64,000 nucleotides of DNA, from NCBI RefSeq assembly GCF_001540865.1, contig NC_033631.1, positions 12,114,808 to 12,178,807 of the forward strand, in the 5' to 3' direction. The notes beneath the pieces were generated by a model, which saw only the letters and a program-made list of their open reading frames with translations, was not told the DNA's origin and ran no database searches. The position numbers were made by a program, and so were the translations under genes. The stretch comes from Ananas comosus. Lineage: Eukaryota > Streptophyta > Magnoliopsida > Poales > Bromeliaceae. Of the stretch, positions 22,596 to 33,220 are shown piece after piece. The stretch's first letter is position 1; each line of letters opens with the position of its first letter.

Positions 22596-23215
22596 GGGGA
22601 TGTTTGGCCTAGCTATTCAAAAATGATTTTGAATCCAAAATCACTTTTGAGCTCAGTTGAGTGTTTGAAAATGACATTCTGAAAATCTGATTTTGCTTTT
22701 TAGAATCAGAAAACTGATTTTAAAGGCTCCAGAATTATAAACAGAAAAAAACTGCTTCTCCAAAACTGATTCTGATTTTGAACTCAAATTCTAACTTTTA
22801 TTTTTATTTTAGATTCAAAGTACAAATTTAACATTAAATTTAAAATTTGAAATTTTAAATTCATATTTGAATTTTTAAATCTCAACTTTTCAATTTAAAA
22901 TTTAAACTTTACATTTAAAATTTAAAATTTAAGTTTCAAATCTCAAATTTTGAAATTTTAAAATTCAAATTTTAAATTTCAAAATTCAAAATTTTAAATT
23001 TTAAATTTTANTATTTTAAAATAAAATTCAGTAAAAATATTAATATATGCAAACATCAAAATTTTTTTGTCAAATAGTTTTAGAAAATCACTTCAGAAAA
23101 ATCACTTTTTTCTAAATTCAACCAAACGCTCTACAGTTTTTCACCAAAATCAATTCTCCAAACCAAAATCACTTTTACAGAAATCACTTATCCAGAAGCT
23201 AGGCCGAACAGGCCC
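22596..23215. mobile_element. Tourist-like element with AT-rich core (620 bp)
   Basis: The left end GGGGATGTTTGGCCTAGCT and right end (complement GGGCCTGTTCGGCCTAGCTT) are inverted repeats that extend about 60 bases. TTA flanks both sides (22593-22595, 23216-23218), the PIF/Harbinger target. The core (about 22796-23035) is a low-complexity mixture of AAATTT, TTTAAA and TTCAAATT, and includes an ambiguous base at 23011. Non-autonomous; lies upstream of the DUF538 gene. Confidence 0.8.
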
Positions 23216-23218
23216 TTA

Positions 23219-24922
23219 ATACGTGCTGATAATTTAAGCATCCGTAAAATCATAACAGATGATATAAAGCAAGGAGTCCATGTAATCTAGTGCCATGTTC
23301 ATGCAGAGAGTTGAGTTGGCATACAATATTAATAAGCATTATTAAAATTGATTATATCTGAAAATTTAAGCTGTCAAAAAATAATATTTTAGCAGTGACT
23401 AAAAATTTGATAGAATTTAAATTCGAGACCTCCTACTCAGACACAATATAAAATAATTTTTTGTCTCTTAAAATGTAATTTATTCGAGAAATATTTTTTC
23501 GATTTGTTTCACACCCTCTAAATATTTAAAGCCAACTTCCAAACAAATGGATAGTAAAATTAAAAATTTAAAAGATTAAGCATCCAAATCATAGTCCGCA
23601 GTTTAAAACAAATCATGTGCGTTTTCACCAAATATTTATTTGCCAAAATAGTAATGTTTGGGGTACAATTTTTTCAAAAAATTTTACACCAGAATGGTAC
23701 TACGCTGTAAATAAACTAAAGTACGAGGGTTCACGTGCAAAAGTCGTAGGCCGATGGATGCGACGGAGCGTGCAAATATCAGCTGGAAATTGGATCGGTC
23801 GTGGTAGCGGGCGCCGATCCACAACACGAAAACGACTCGAACTCAAAAGCGGGTTCGACTTCGACGGTTCGACCCACGAAGCGGCGGCATCTGCGCGATG
23901 CCAACGTAAAAGATTCGAGCCTATTCCCTATTCCCATGTCCGTGCAACATCGTTCTCCTTTCTAATCGTGACACGTGGGACTTCACGAAACACGAGGGCC
24001 ACTCTCCCAATGTCCACGTGTCTCAATACCAAAAATATAGTTTGTTGACTGAAAATTATTATTTTATCTTATCTAATATAATTTTTTACATTTTTTTAGT
24101 TTTCTGATTTTTTTATTGAAAAAAATTCTAAAATAATATATTTTCTATAAAATTTTTATTTATAAAAAATTAATTTTACAGAGCTTTTCGGAAACCACAC
24201 ACACTCCCTAATAAGAGCATCAATTTGGAATTTCAGGAGGAGAGCACTATAAAAATACAGTAATACAATTATCATATAATTTGTGTTTCTATATATTTTT
24301 TGTCTAATATTATTGAAAATTCCTTAATACTAAATGGATCTTTAATACAATTTTTTAAGCCTTCTCTTGTGGGGATATATATGGTAATTTTTCTTTTGCT
24401 TTATGTTTTTCATTTTTCGTGTGGCAAATAGAGTGCAAATTTTGGAATGTGGGAGGCGTGGGACTAGCTTTTGTATCATATTATTTTGAAGATCAATGTA
24501 ATTGAAAATGATTCAATATAAACTAGATTTTGGATCTTGGACCTATCGATTTAAATCATGATTTTTACTCATTTATAACATAAGATGGAATGATACGTAG
24601 CCACTAATATTAACAGGATTTGTTATTGGTAGAGAATTCAATTATGTGCGATAGATACATAGTTATGTTAAGAACCATCTTAAGCGTAATTTTAAGATGG
24701 CAACTGAATTTTAAAATGGATAGCAAAGTAAAACAACATTTAAATTTTTTGAATCTTATCTTAGTTTATTTTATTTAGTGGGTGCCACGATCGAGAAACG
24801 TAGTTTACAATGCAATTTGTTGGGCCAAGGCCTAAGACCGAAGTTAATGTGGGCCTAGGCCCAAACATTTCTATGAAACTTAGGTAAAAATGCATAAAAC
24901 CACCTATTTATGCACTACTTTG
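23219..24922. other. No gene recognised
   Basis: A 143-codon frame at 23617-24048 sits in a slightly GC-richer patch but lacks recognisable motifs. A SINE-like box B complement (AATTCGAGACCTCC) occurs near 23422. The rest is AT-rich. Confidence 0.45.
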
Positions 24923-24924
24923 TA

Positions 24925-25469
24925 GGCTAGGGCTACTATACTCTTATAAGTATAGAGCCATTCATTCTCATAAGTTGTTTTCAATAATGAGTATTCCGAA
25001 TCGACGATCCACTCCGTTAAATATAATCTAGAGTATTTGAAACTTTTTTAAAAAAAATTTCGTAATTTTTCGAAATCATAAGAAAGTTCATCAAGAGGGT
25101 GTAAAATGAACGGCCAAAATCAAACGACATCTTGAAAATGGATGATCGGATCCTTCAATTTAAGATCGGAGTTATTGATCTTTATCTATATAGTGAATAG
25201 AATTTTTTATCAAAAATTCAACCGATTTCGATTTTTTACACCGTTAAACTAACAAATATCTCATACCAGCCGTTAAAATTTGTCAATTTTGTGACCTTTT
25301 GATCATAAGGTAAATGATGTCGAAAAATTATAAAATTTGATTTCTAAACGTTTTAAGTACTCTAGATAACGTTTAACGGTGTGGATCGTCGACTCGAAAG
25401 CTCTATCATCGAAAACAACTTATGAGTACGAGGGTGATCGTACTCATAAGAGTATAGTAGCCGGACTCC
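24925..25469. mobile_element. Long terminal-inverted-repeat element, copy 2 (545 bp)
   Basis: Same family as 6493-7034: left GGCTAGGGCTACTATACTCT, right complement GGAGTCCGGCTACTATACTC, with shared interior such as CATAAGTTGTTTTC and CGAATCGACGATCCACTCC. TA on both sides (24923-24924, 25470-25471). Unlike the other two copies it is not inside a (TA)n tract. Confidence 0.82.
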
Positions 25470-26189
25470 TATTTCGTATTATTGTGTGGTGAATATAATA
25501 TCAACAAAGTATTTTTGCTATTTGTTAAGATAAATTCTGGGCCATTTTTTATTATAAAATTGATCTTTTGAATAGTATTGTCTCAAAACTAGTTCTAAAC
25601 TCTCTTCACCATGTACGCGACCAGGAGCGTTTAAACGAATATATAGTAAATCATTTCTTACTTATTAATTGCTCTTTTGTGTAATACTTACTACTTAGGA
25701 GATTAAAAAAGTATAAATTAATTTTGGCAAGATGTAATATACGTGTTCTGTGTAACATTATTTAACAGTGACATTTGTCCCCCATTTTAATGACAAACTA
25801 GATGCCCTCTATATCTAATGGAGACTACATTTTTCTTCGAGATGGGGGCTTCTTGCATCGAATGATGCAGAAATTTAGTATGTACCATAAATAAATATTG
25901 TACAAATAATATTGCAGTTACTTACCCGAAATTTAAAAACAAAATACGTAGATTAATTAAGAGATGAGACAAGTGTACTTTTTCTATTTCCCAGAGAAAA
26001 AGGTGAATTAAGAGGAACATGATGTCAAAGTGTGTAACTCGATCACTAAATGGAGTGATATATCCAACAAAACGCACAAAGTGATAAGAGATAAGAGATA
26101 ATAGAACATGGGGATGCATAATTAAACACAATTAATGCAACACTTTTATAGTCATATATAAGGATAAGTATTGCTTTCTCATGAAGTTA

Positions 26190-26190
<1 letters not shown>

Positions 26191-26216
<26 letters not shown>
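26191..26216. repeat. (GA)n microsatellite
   Basis: Short GA run about 90 bases past the stop codon of the HMA gene, likely in or near its 3' UTR. Confidence 0.9.
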
Positions 26217-26221
<5 letters not shown>

Positions 26222-26303
26222 CAGACCATTTTTTGAATAGTAAGTAAAACAAGTAGATATATCATTGAATGGTTGAAGGTTAAATTCTCTTCTTATAGAT
26301 GAT

Positions 26304-26473
26304 TTAAGGGGCTACCCAAATCTCCGCAAATTTCACCTTTGAGATGCTCTCAAGAACTTCAAATGGGGTGATGTCTCCCATCACAACCACCTTCTTGTTC
26401 TCCAAGTCTACTTCAAATGATGTCACTCCTAGAGTTCAAGAAATATTGTTAATTAGTGATAGGAGAGAGATTT

Positions 26474-26517
<44 letters not shown>

Positions 26518-27055
26518 TGAGGCTACTATGCTATCGGAAGTATGGAGCCTTCCGTGCTTCCAGCTCGTTTTCGATATTACGACTTTCGAATCGTCGACCG
26601 GCTCCGTTAAACTTGATCTAGAGTATTTGGAGTACCTAGAAAATAAATTTTATTATTTTTCGATATCACTTGCCTAGTGAACGAAGGGGCTCAAAATCAA
26701 CGGCTGAAAATAAAAATCTTACAAAATGTAATAATATAACATTAAAATTTTAAATCAAAGATATTGATCTTGTTTTATATAGTGTAAAGAATTTTCTATC
26801 AAAATTTCACGTGATTTGGATATTTCTACACCGTTAAACTTGCAAACTGCTCACTACGGCTATTGAAATTTGTTGATTTTGAGCCCATTCGATCACTGGA
26901 CAAATGATATCGAAAAATAATAAAATTTATTTTCTAGGTACTCCAAATACTTTAGATCAAGTTTAACGGAGCCGATCGACGATTCGAAAGTCGCAACATC
27001 GAAAATAAGCTGGAAGCACGGAAGACTCCATGCTTCCGACAGCATAGTAGCCTCA

Positions 27056-27093
<38 letters not shown>

Positions 27094-29033
27094 TATTTAC
27101 TTTGCCCTATTTTGCATGCATCTCTAGCTCTCTACAAGTATGTAAAATTATGCGTATATTTCTGCAAAATTGGTATTCATGTGCTGCCCATAAAACTTCA
27201 TTATTTGAACACATATCCTGCCAAAAGGTAGCTAGGCAAAACACTTTTTGCATAGAAATCCTCGTACACGCATGTGCGTAGATTATAAAGGTTTTCAAGC
27301 ACACGCATACAAATACCAGCTCCGCAGAAATATTATGCACTTTTGCATATTCATAGGGTTATAAGTGCAAAAGATGCTGACTGTATCTCCTACAATATAT
27401 TTCTTGGATAAAAATGTGGGAGTTGCCAAAGGTCCAGAATAGGCCCACACATGTTCATACTACCACTGATTCAAGGAGCTTACTTCTCCATTCCCTATAC
27501 TTAAAATAGTCTAATTGCTTCTATATATATATATCTATATATTATTAATTTACTGCATTTATTCCAATGGTATTTAATACTCTATATCCATGTGACATTA
27601 TCTAGGTAAGAGATGATTAATTCTTTTTTCCTTAGGGAATTAATTAAGATCCATATATATGTTGTATTAAAATAAGATCTCATGCCAATCAATATAGCTT
27701 CTTGGCTAAATTACAAATGTATCTGGTTTTATTTCTGAAGACCAATTTGGATGTGACATTATATTTGCTTAATATGAAGGCAGAGACAGACTATATATTT
27801 TACATAGTTGTTTCAGACATGCAATTATACAAATGGATAGAAACTACATTAGAAACCAAGTAAAATAGAAAGTTTACCAAAAAGCATGTAGAAGATACTT
27901 ATATATATCCATGTGCTACAGCATTTTTTCTCACAACATTGTTAAACATGTGAAAATTGATTTATACTGGGGTAGAATATTAACGTAAAAAGGCCAAAGC
28001 ATTTGCCTATAATTCCATTAAGGGTCTGTTTGACTAGACTTTTGATCTGCTTTAGATTCCCGCGAAAACGTAGCACTTGATAATATAAATTGCTTTACAA
28101 CAAAAAACCAAAAAAACAGAAAAAGAAAAACAACAAAAGGAAGTGAGAATTATTGAGTCTCATGCATTCATACCTGAATTAAGCTTATTTTGTTAATATT
28201 ATTGCTTTTGAAGAACTACTAATATTCTGTCCCAATTAATATGGATGAACAGTTCTAGCAACTGTTTTTATATGTAAGGTTTTATCAGTTTGGAATTCCT
28301 TCCTAATTAATTTAATTAGAAGAAACATATGAGTTACCAAAGCCACCTTGTTTCAACAGTAAACTCTTGATAATTTTTGCAATATAGGCTATACCCACTG
28401 CTGATTCGAAATTGTTCATTTGTTTTTAGAGCAACCCAATAATTAAGCAACTAAAATTAGTTATCTAAACCAAAGTTTTTTTTTTTTTTTTTTTTTTTGA
28501 GAGGAATCTAAACCAAAGTTTTAACACAAAAGAACACTTAAAATTATATAAAGAGAAAATTGCTTCAGAGGAAATTAAAACAAGGATAATTAATTAAAGC
28601 TTGCTCATACCTTCCATCTTTGAAATGTGCTTCTGAACTTTCCTTGCACAGCCATTGCAATGCATAGACACCCTCAAAACCACAGTCTACATTATTAAAT
28701 AAATAGTAGCAAACACTTCATCAATGAAATAGTAAAAAATAGCACAAAAACCTATAGTATCATTTAATTGGTTGTAGCTATACATTCTAAGCATAACAAA
28801 GTAGAGAAAACTAATTAATTTACCTTGGGTTCAAGATGAAAAGCAAGTGTCTTTGTTCCATCAACTATGTCTTTAAGCTTTAGCATCTGGTCAAAATGGC
28901 TTTTCAACAAAGCCTTTTTCTCAGCATACTCCTCTTCTCCTTCTTCCACAGCATGAACACACACACAGGAATTTGGAGACATTGAAAGAGAGAAACATTC
29001 CAAGACCCTATCTAAACCTAGTCTCTTTCCCAT
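26304..29033 (-). CDS. HMA-domain protein, SODIUM POTASSIUM ROOT DEFECTIVE (NaKR)-like
   Basis: Three exons: 29033..28824, 28686..28611 and 26428..26304, all with GT/AG borders; 411 coding bases give 136 aa. The N-terminal 70 residues hold Ser/Cys-rich and acidic stretches (MSPNSCVCVHAVEEGEEE). Residues about 71-134 form a heavy-metal-associated fold: TVVLRVSMHCNGCARKVQKH contains the metal-binding MxCxxC, followed by GVTSFEVDLENKKVVVMGDI. The protein ends ...EIWVAP with no CaaX box, so it is not an isoprenylated HIPP but fits the NaKR/HPP group of copper-chaperone-like proteins, some linked to phloem ion transport. Intron 2 is 2.2 kb and hosts an inverted-repeat transposon. Molecular function beyond metal binding is inferred. 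Confidence 0.85.
26515..27058. mobile_element. Long terminal-inverted-repeat element, copy 3, inside HMA gene intron 2 (544 bp)
   Basis: Ends GAGTGAGGCTACTATGCT and complement GAGTGAGGCTACTATGCT match perfectly, and the arms stay paired for about 180 bases. It is flanked by TA and then by (TA)n tracts on both sides (26474-26514, 27059-27091). Same architecture and length as copies at 6493 and 24925 but a diverged subfamily (GGAAGCACGGAAG... in place of CATGAGTACGAGG...). Confidence 0.85.
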
Positions 29034-30575
29034 TTGGTGTTTATAGCACTACTATTATACACACGCACAACACTAAAAAGATCATGTACCACACACTCTT
29101 TCTCTCTCTCTTAAAAGGAAAGAAAAAAGGAAAGAACCTAACAAAACCTAAAAGTAGCTAGAGAAAGATCTCTTGATACCCATGAAGCATATAAGGAGAG
29201 GTTTCAATCTACATGAGTAAGAAGAGAAAGAAGTGGTGAGGGAGTGGTGCACCTAAAATGGACTTAAGATGCAACTTTAATAAGAAGTGGTTCAATTACC
29301 CAAAATAGGGTACATAACAACTTTATGATATGGCTTAGCTTCATGTGACCATGCACCCTCCCAGGAAATAGTTATTTTCTTTCCTAATTCTAAGGCAAGT
29401 GTGCTAGGAGTCAAAGTTTAGTTGACAAGGACAAGTTGGTGAGCTCCCCATGTGATGAGGTTTTAAGGGTAATATTAAGGGAGGAGAGGGTGGGGTACTG
29501 GGGAATGAGTATTTATTTAAAATGCCATGAAATTAATTAGTAAGCCATCTAGTTGAACTATATATTAGATCTACCAAATGGCTAAGATTTGGTGTTTTTT
29601 GGCTTCATGCATGTCATGTGGGTGGTTAGACCACTTGAACATGCTTACATAGGGTGGGTTTGGATAAGAGTGAAGGGGATTAAAACGAGGATAAATGATG
29701 CATTAATCATATGTAGAGGTATGATCAGTTAAAGATGCATAAGTTGGATTTTCTTTTTCTTTTTTTTGTAATTTCTGTTGGTGTAAAATTAATCACATGT
29801 ACTATATTGGAGTTTCACATATGAAGCAGGAGATCAATTAAGGAAAAAGAATGGAACAACAAATTGATCAAAATACTACTAAAGTATAAATTATTAGTGA
29901 CAGATCAAATACATTGAGTCCAATATATTTTGCCGTATTAACATTGACCACCACCTTCGAAAGTTTTTACCAATACTAATTTCTAGCTACTTGTTTGTAT
30001 TTCTACCTGTAGAGAAATAAAAGTAACATGGTTATGCCACAATTTCCTGCTTTGGTGTACTGAACATATTGATTTTTTTTTCCCTTTTTTTTCGTTTCTT
30101 AGAAGAGTAGGTATATAGGGCTCTATTAATATTGTTATGAATAGTACGTAAGCTAGAAGTGCATAGTGACCCGGCCTTAGCTTATTGTACATCATGACCA
30201 TTATATGATGGTACAACACCGTATTAATTATTAATTGATTGGTAACAAACAAATATTGTTACGTCACATCAAATTGACAGGCTCACAATTTAGACAACAA
30301 TAATTTGTTCTAGACCACCGAGCCACGAAGATAATTTTTTGTTACAAAGCAACATCATAACATTTGTATTTGAACAATGACAAAGCATACAGAAAATATA
30401 ATAATTATAAGTCTACTTCATAGGGGTATGCGTACATGCATGCAGCTGTGGCACACAAAGTTTAGTGACATAATCAACACACTCATTGTAGGCCATGCTT
30501 TGTGAGTGGGTCATTAGTTAACTTCAACTTTTCCATGCAAGGAAGCATAATGCAACAATATATATATATATAAAA
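29034..30575. other. Upstream region of the HMA gene, no further gene seen
   Basis: A (CT)n-like stretch near 29100 lies in the presumed 5' UTR or promoter. Beyond it are only short open frames. Confidence 0.45.
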
Positions 30576-31039
30576 TTTATAGAGAGTCTGGCTGGGATAC
30601 TATCGACAGCATGAAGTTATTGGTGTTATTAATGATATTCCAACCTAGTTCTATATATATATATATATGGTTTATTCAAATCACCACACATGTTAAGGGA
30701 TTTTTCAATGGTTTGGTGCATTGTTCCAGGTACCACTGCTAGATGAGACTGTTGTTCCAAAACGCACACCAGAAAAGTGCTTGCCACGTTACACAATGAT
30801 GATGAACACCTAAGGGATGCATCTAATTAACGTGCACATATTGGCGAACAAATACATCCTGGAAATGCTGGGGTTGGTACTACAGTACTATTCCTTTCCT
30901 CAAGAGGACAAATATATGTTATAGTTGCGAGAGTACTAATTAAGTACTCGAAAAAACAAAAAAAAAAAAAACCATGTACTGATAATTAACTTTGCTAACT
31001 AATAACTTTGTCTTCTAGATATTTTTTCCTTTCTAGTTC

Positions 31040-31440
31040 TTGCTTCTAAATAGTATGGTATTAGAGTCACTCATAAGCCTGAATTCAAATATCGTAACTC
31101 TTCTGTTACCTATTCTATGATTTCTATCATGCGTATGAGCACGCGCCGGCCAGATTACCTCCAACATGCATGTTTCCTCTCAGATAATCTCCTAATTGAG
31201 CAATATTTACCGCAGTCAAAATTTCGAACTCCTTTTGTTTGTAGCGTACGTCTGGATGATGCTTACTGGAGTAGAGAAATTAAATGTTTCGGGTACGAGC
31301 CCGACGAGCACGCGCAGTTGACAAATCAGTTTAGGGGTCGGGGGGATGCATTAATGGATGGGCAGAGAAGGGAGGGGAGGGGATACAGCGGGTGTGGCCA
31401 CTGGGCAGTGATGGAGAAGCCATGGGAGGGCCACTGAAGG
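31040..31440 (+). mobile_element. Possible LTR-retroelement remnant
   Basis: TGGTATTAGAGTC at about 31057 resembles a decayed initiator-Met primer-binding site and is followed by GAATTCAAATATCG, parallel to the internal start of TRIM 1. A G-rich GGTCGGGGGGAT at about 31337 could be a polypurine tract. No LTR pair was established, so this is tentative. Confidence 0.3.
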
Positions 31441-32039
31441 AGAATGTGACCTGGAGCAACTTGCGCGAGCACTGTGGACAGCACACATACGAGCATCCTT
31501 TGTCTTCGATATGTTAAGCACGAGGACAAAATGTGGGGTCTTGCATTTTGCTTCTTTTTTTCTTTTTTTTTTACAACTTTCAAGTAGTACATATCTTTAA
31601 ATGGTTTCGTATCGTTCAATAAATAAGTCTAATCTAGTTTTTTTTATTCTTATTTTCAATTATTTCTGCTAGAAACTGGAAGTAGGGTCTGCGTGCGTGT
31701 CAATATTGATACTTATTGGTGGGTAGTTTTTTTTTAAAAAAAATAAAAAATGTGCGCGTGTTTGTGAAAGAAGCGGGTGCCCGTGTGACAGAAATCATCC
31801 GGTGCATATTGAATATCACAAGCATCTGGCGAAGATGGCAAGTTTGACTTAACAGTTCACTTTGTTTTCTTCTCTTTTTGATGGCTTATTAGCTTAGCTT
31901 CACGTGAATCGATTTGAGGTTCGACCCCGTGAAACTGCGTCGGTAAGCATCCTTACTGTTAAGGCTCAGTCTAGTATTACAAAAAAATTGCATTATATGT
32001 GACAAAAAATACAATAGACAAATAAGCAAGACGATCAAA

Positions 32040-32145
32040 ACTAGACTTTGAATTTCCAATTCAAAGTCTAGTTACTTCACATTTTTAGTTAAATTTATTT
32101 TAAAAAAAAATAAGCAAGACGAGCAAGTTACTATCTCTCTCTCAC
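32040..32145 (+). mobile_element. Diverged SINE 3' part
   Basis: CTAGTTACTTCACATTTTTAG, then TTAAATTTATTTTAA and the tail AAGCAAGACGAGCAAGTTAC with CTCTCTCTC; the same layout as the copy at 32385. A 20-base imperfect inverted repeat (ACTAGACTTTGAATTTCC / AATTCAAAGTCTAGT) occupies the place of the head. Confidence 0.4.
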
Positions 32146-32377
32146 ACAGAAAAACAAAATAAAAAAAGAGCTTTTCAGTAAAGTTAAAACCAAAAAGTTT
32201 TCAAATAAAACTCCAGCCGTTTGAGCACCGAAGCTTTTTTTTAAACTAGACTTTCTAGTAAAAATTTTTCTGCAAGAATATTACTACGGAAGATTTATTC
32301 CTACAAACTCCTAGCAGTTCCATAACCACCACGGCAAACTACTTGGAAAAGTAACACAACAAAGAAAAACCATCACC

Positions 32378-32550
32378 TACCAATACCATCCCCAGCGCAA
32401 GTGGCAAAAAGACTTGGTGGTTGGTACCCGAGACCTAAGTTCGAATTCTAGTTGATTCACATTTCCAGCTAAATTTATTTCTAAATGAAATAAACGAAGC
32501 GGGTAGCATGCTACCTTTCTCTCTCTCAAAAAAAAAAAAAAAAAAAAAAA
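32378..32550 (+). mobile_element. SINE, near-complete, with poly(A)
   Basis: tRNA-like head with an A-box region (AGCGCAAGTGGCAAAAAGAC) and a B box (AAGTTCGAATTCTAG), then CAGCTAAATTTATTTCTAAA, the LINE-like tail GAAGCGGGTAGCATGCTACC, a CTCTCTCTC stretch and A24. A repeated AACCATCA before and after may be part of the target duplication. Confidence 0.75.
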
Positions 32551-33220
32551 CAAACAAACAAACAAACCATCAACCCACCCTCTTTATCTCGAAACGGAAC
32601 ATGGCAACCACGGCTCACAAGCTCCACCACCACCGCCACTGCCATGAAGCACTATCTGCAAATTCATAACTCCGCTCAATCAGTGTTCATTTTTAAAATT
32701 AGGTAACCAACATCCCGCCGTACAGGATAACTAGTAATTGTCTCACCATAGCTCTCAAACAAGAAAATGTGCCAGCCCAGCTGCGTAAATTGTCTCCTCA
32801 CATGACTGAACAGCAAGAACAGGTGTTATTATACCAGCAAAAGTCACAATTAAGAGCAATCAGATTGATATAGAAAACTATTTGAGTGAGTAATCTAAAG
32901 GCGAAAACAATTGATAAGGTAATTAGATTGTTGCTTGTGCTAAAAGCCGATGTGTCTCAGTTCAAAGGCCCATTGTGGAAACCAAGAATTGTGATACAGA
33001 CCTGCAAAAGTATGATGACAATGTACAAGTATATACCTATCATATCGAGGGACACTAATAAGCCCAAAGCGCTCCAGATTAGATGCTGAAGGTCACGAAG
33101 GGCATGCCATGGGAAACAGCCTGCACATAATAGGAATGAAGAAAAACGATGCAAACAGATACGATTAAACAGAAATAAATATGGTGGTGCACTTACCTTA
33201 ATCTGCTCATTGAGACATGC

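Noticed and set aside
23617..24048. 143-codon plus frame
   Set aside because: No motif, no splice or promoter support, composition not protein-like beyond chance.
31117..31437. 106-codon plus frame
   Set aside because: Lies in what looks like a decayed LTR-element interior; no family recognised.
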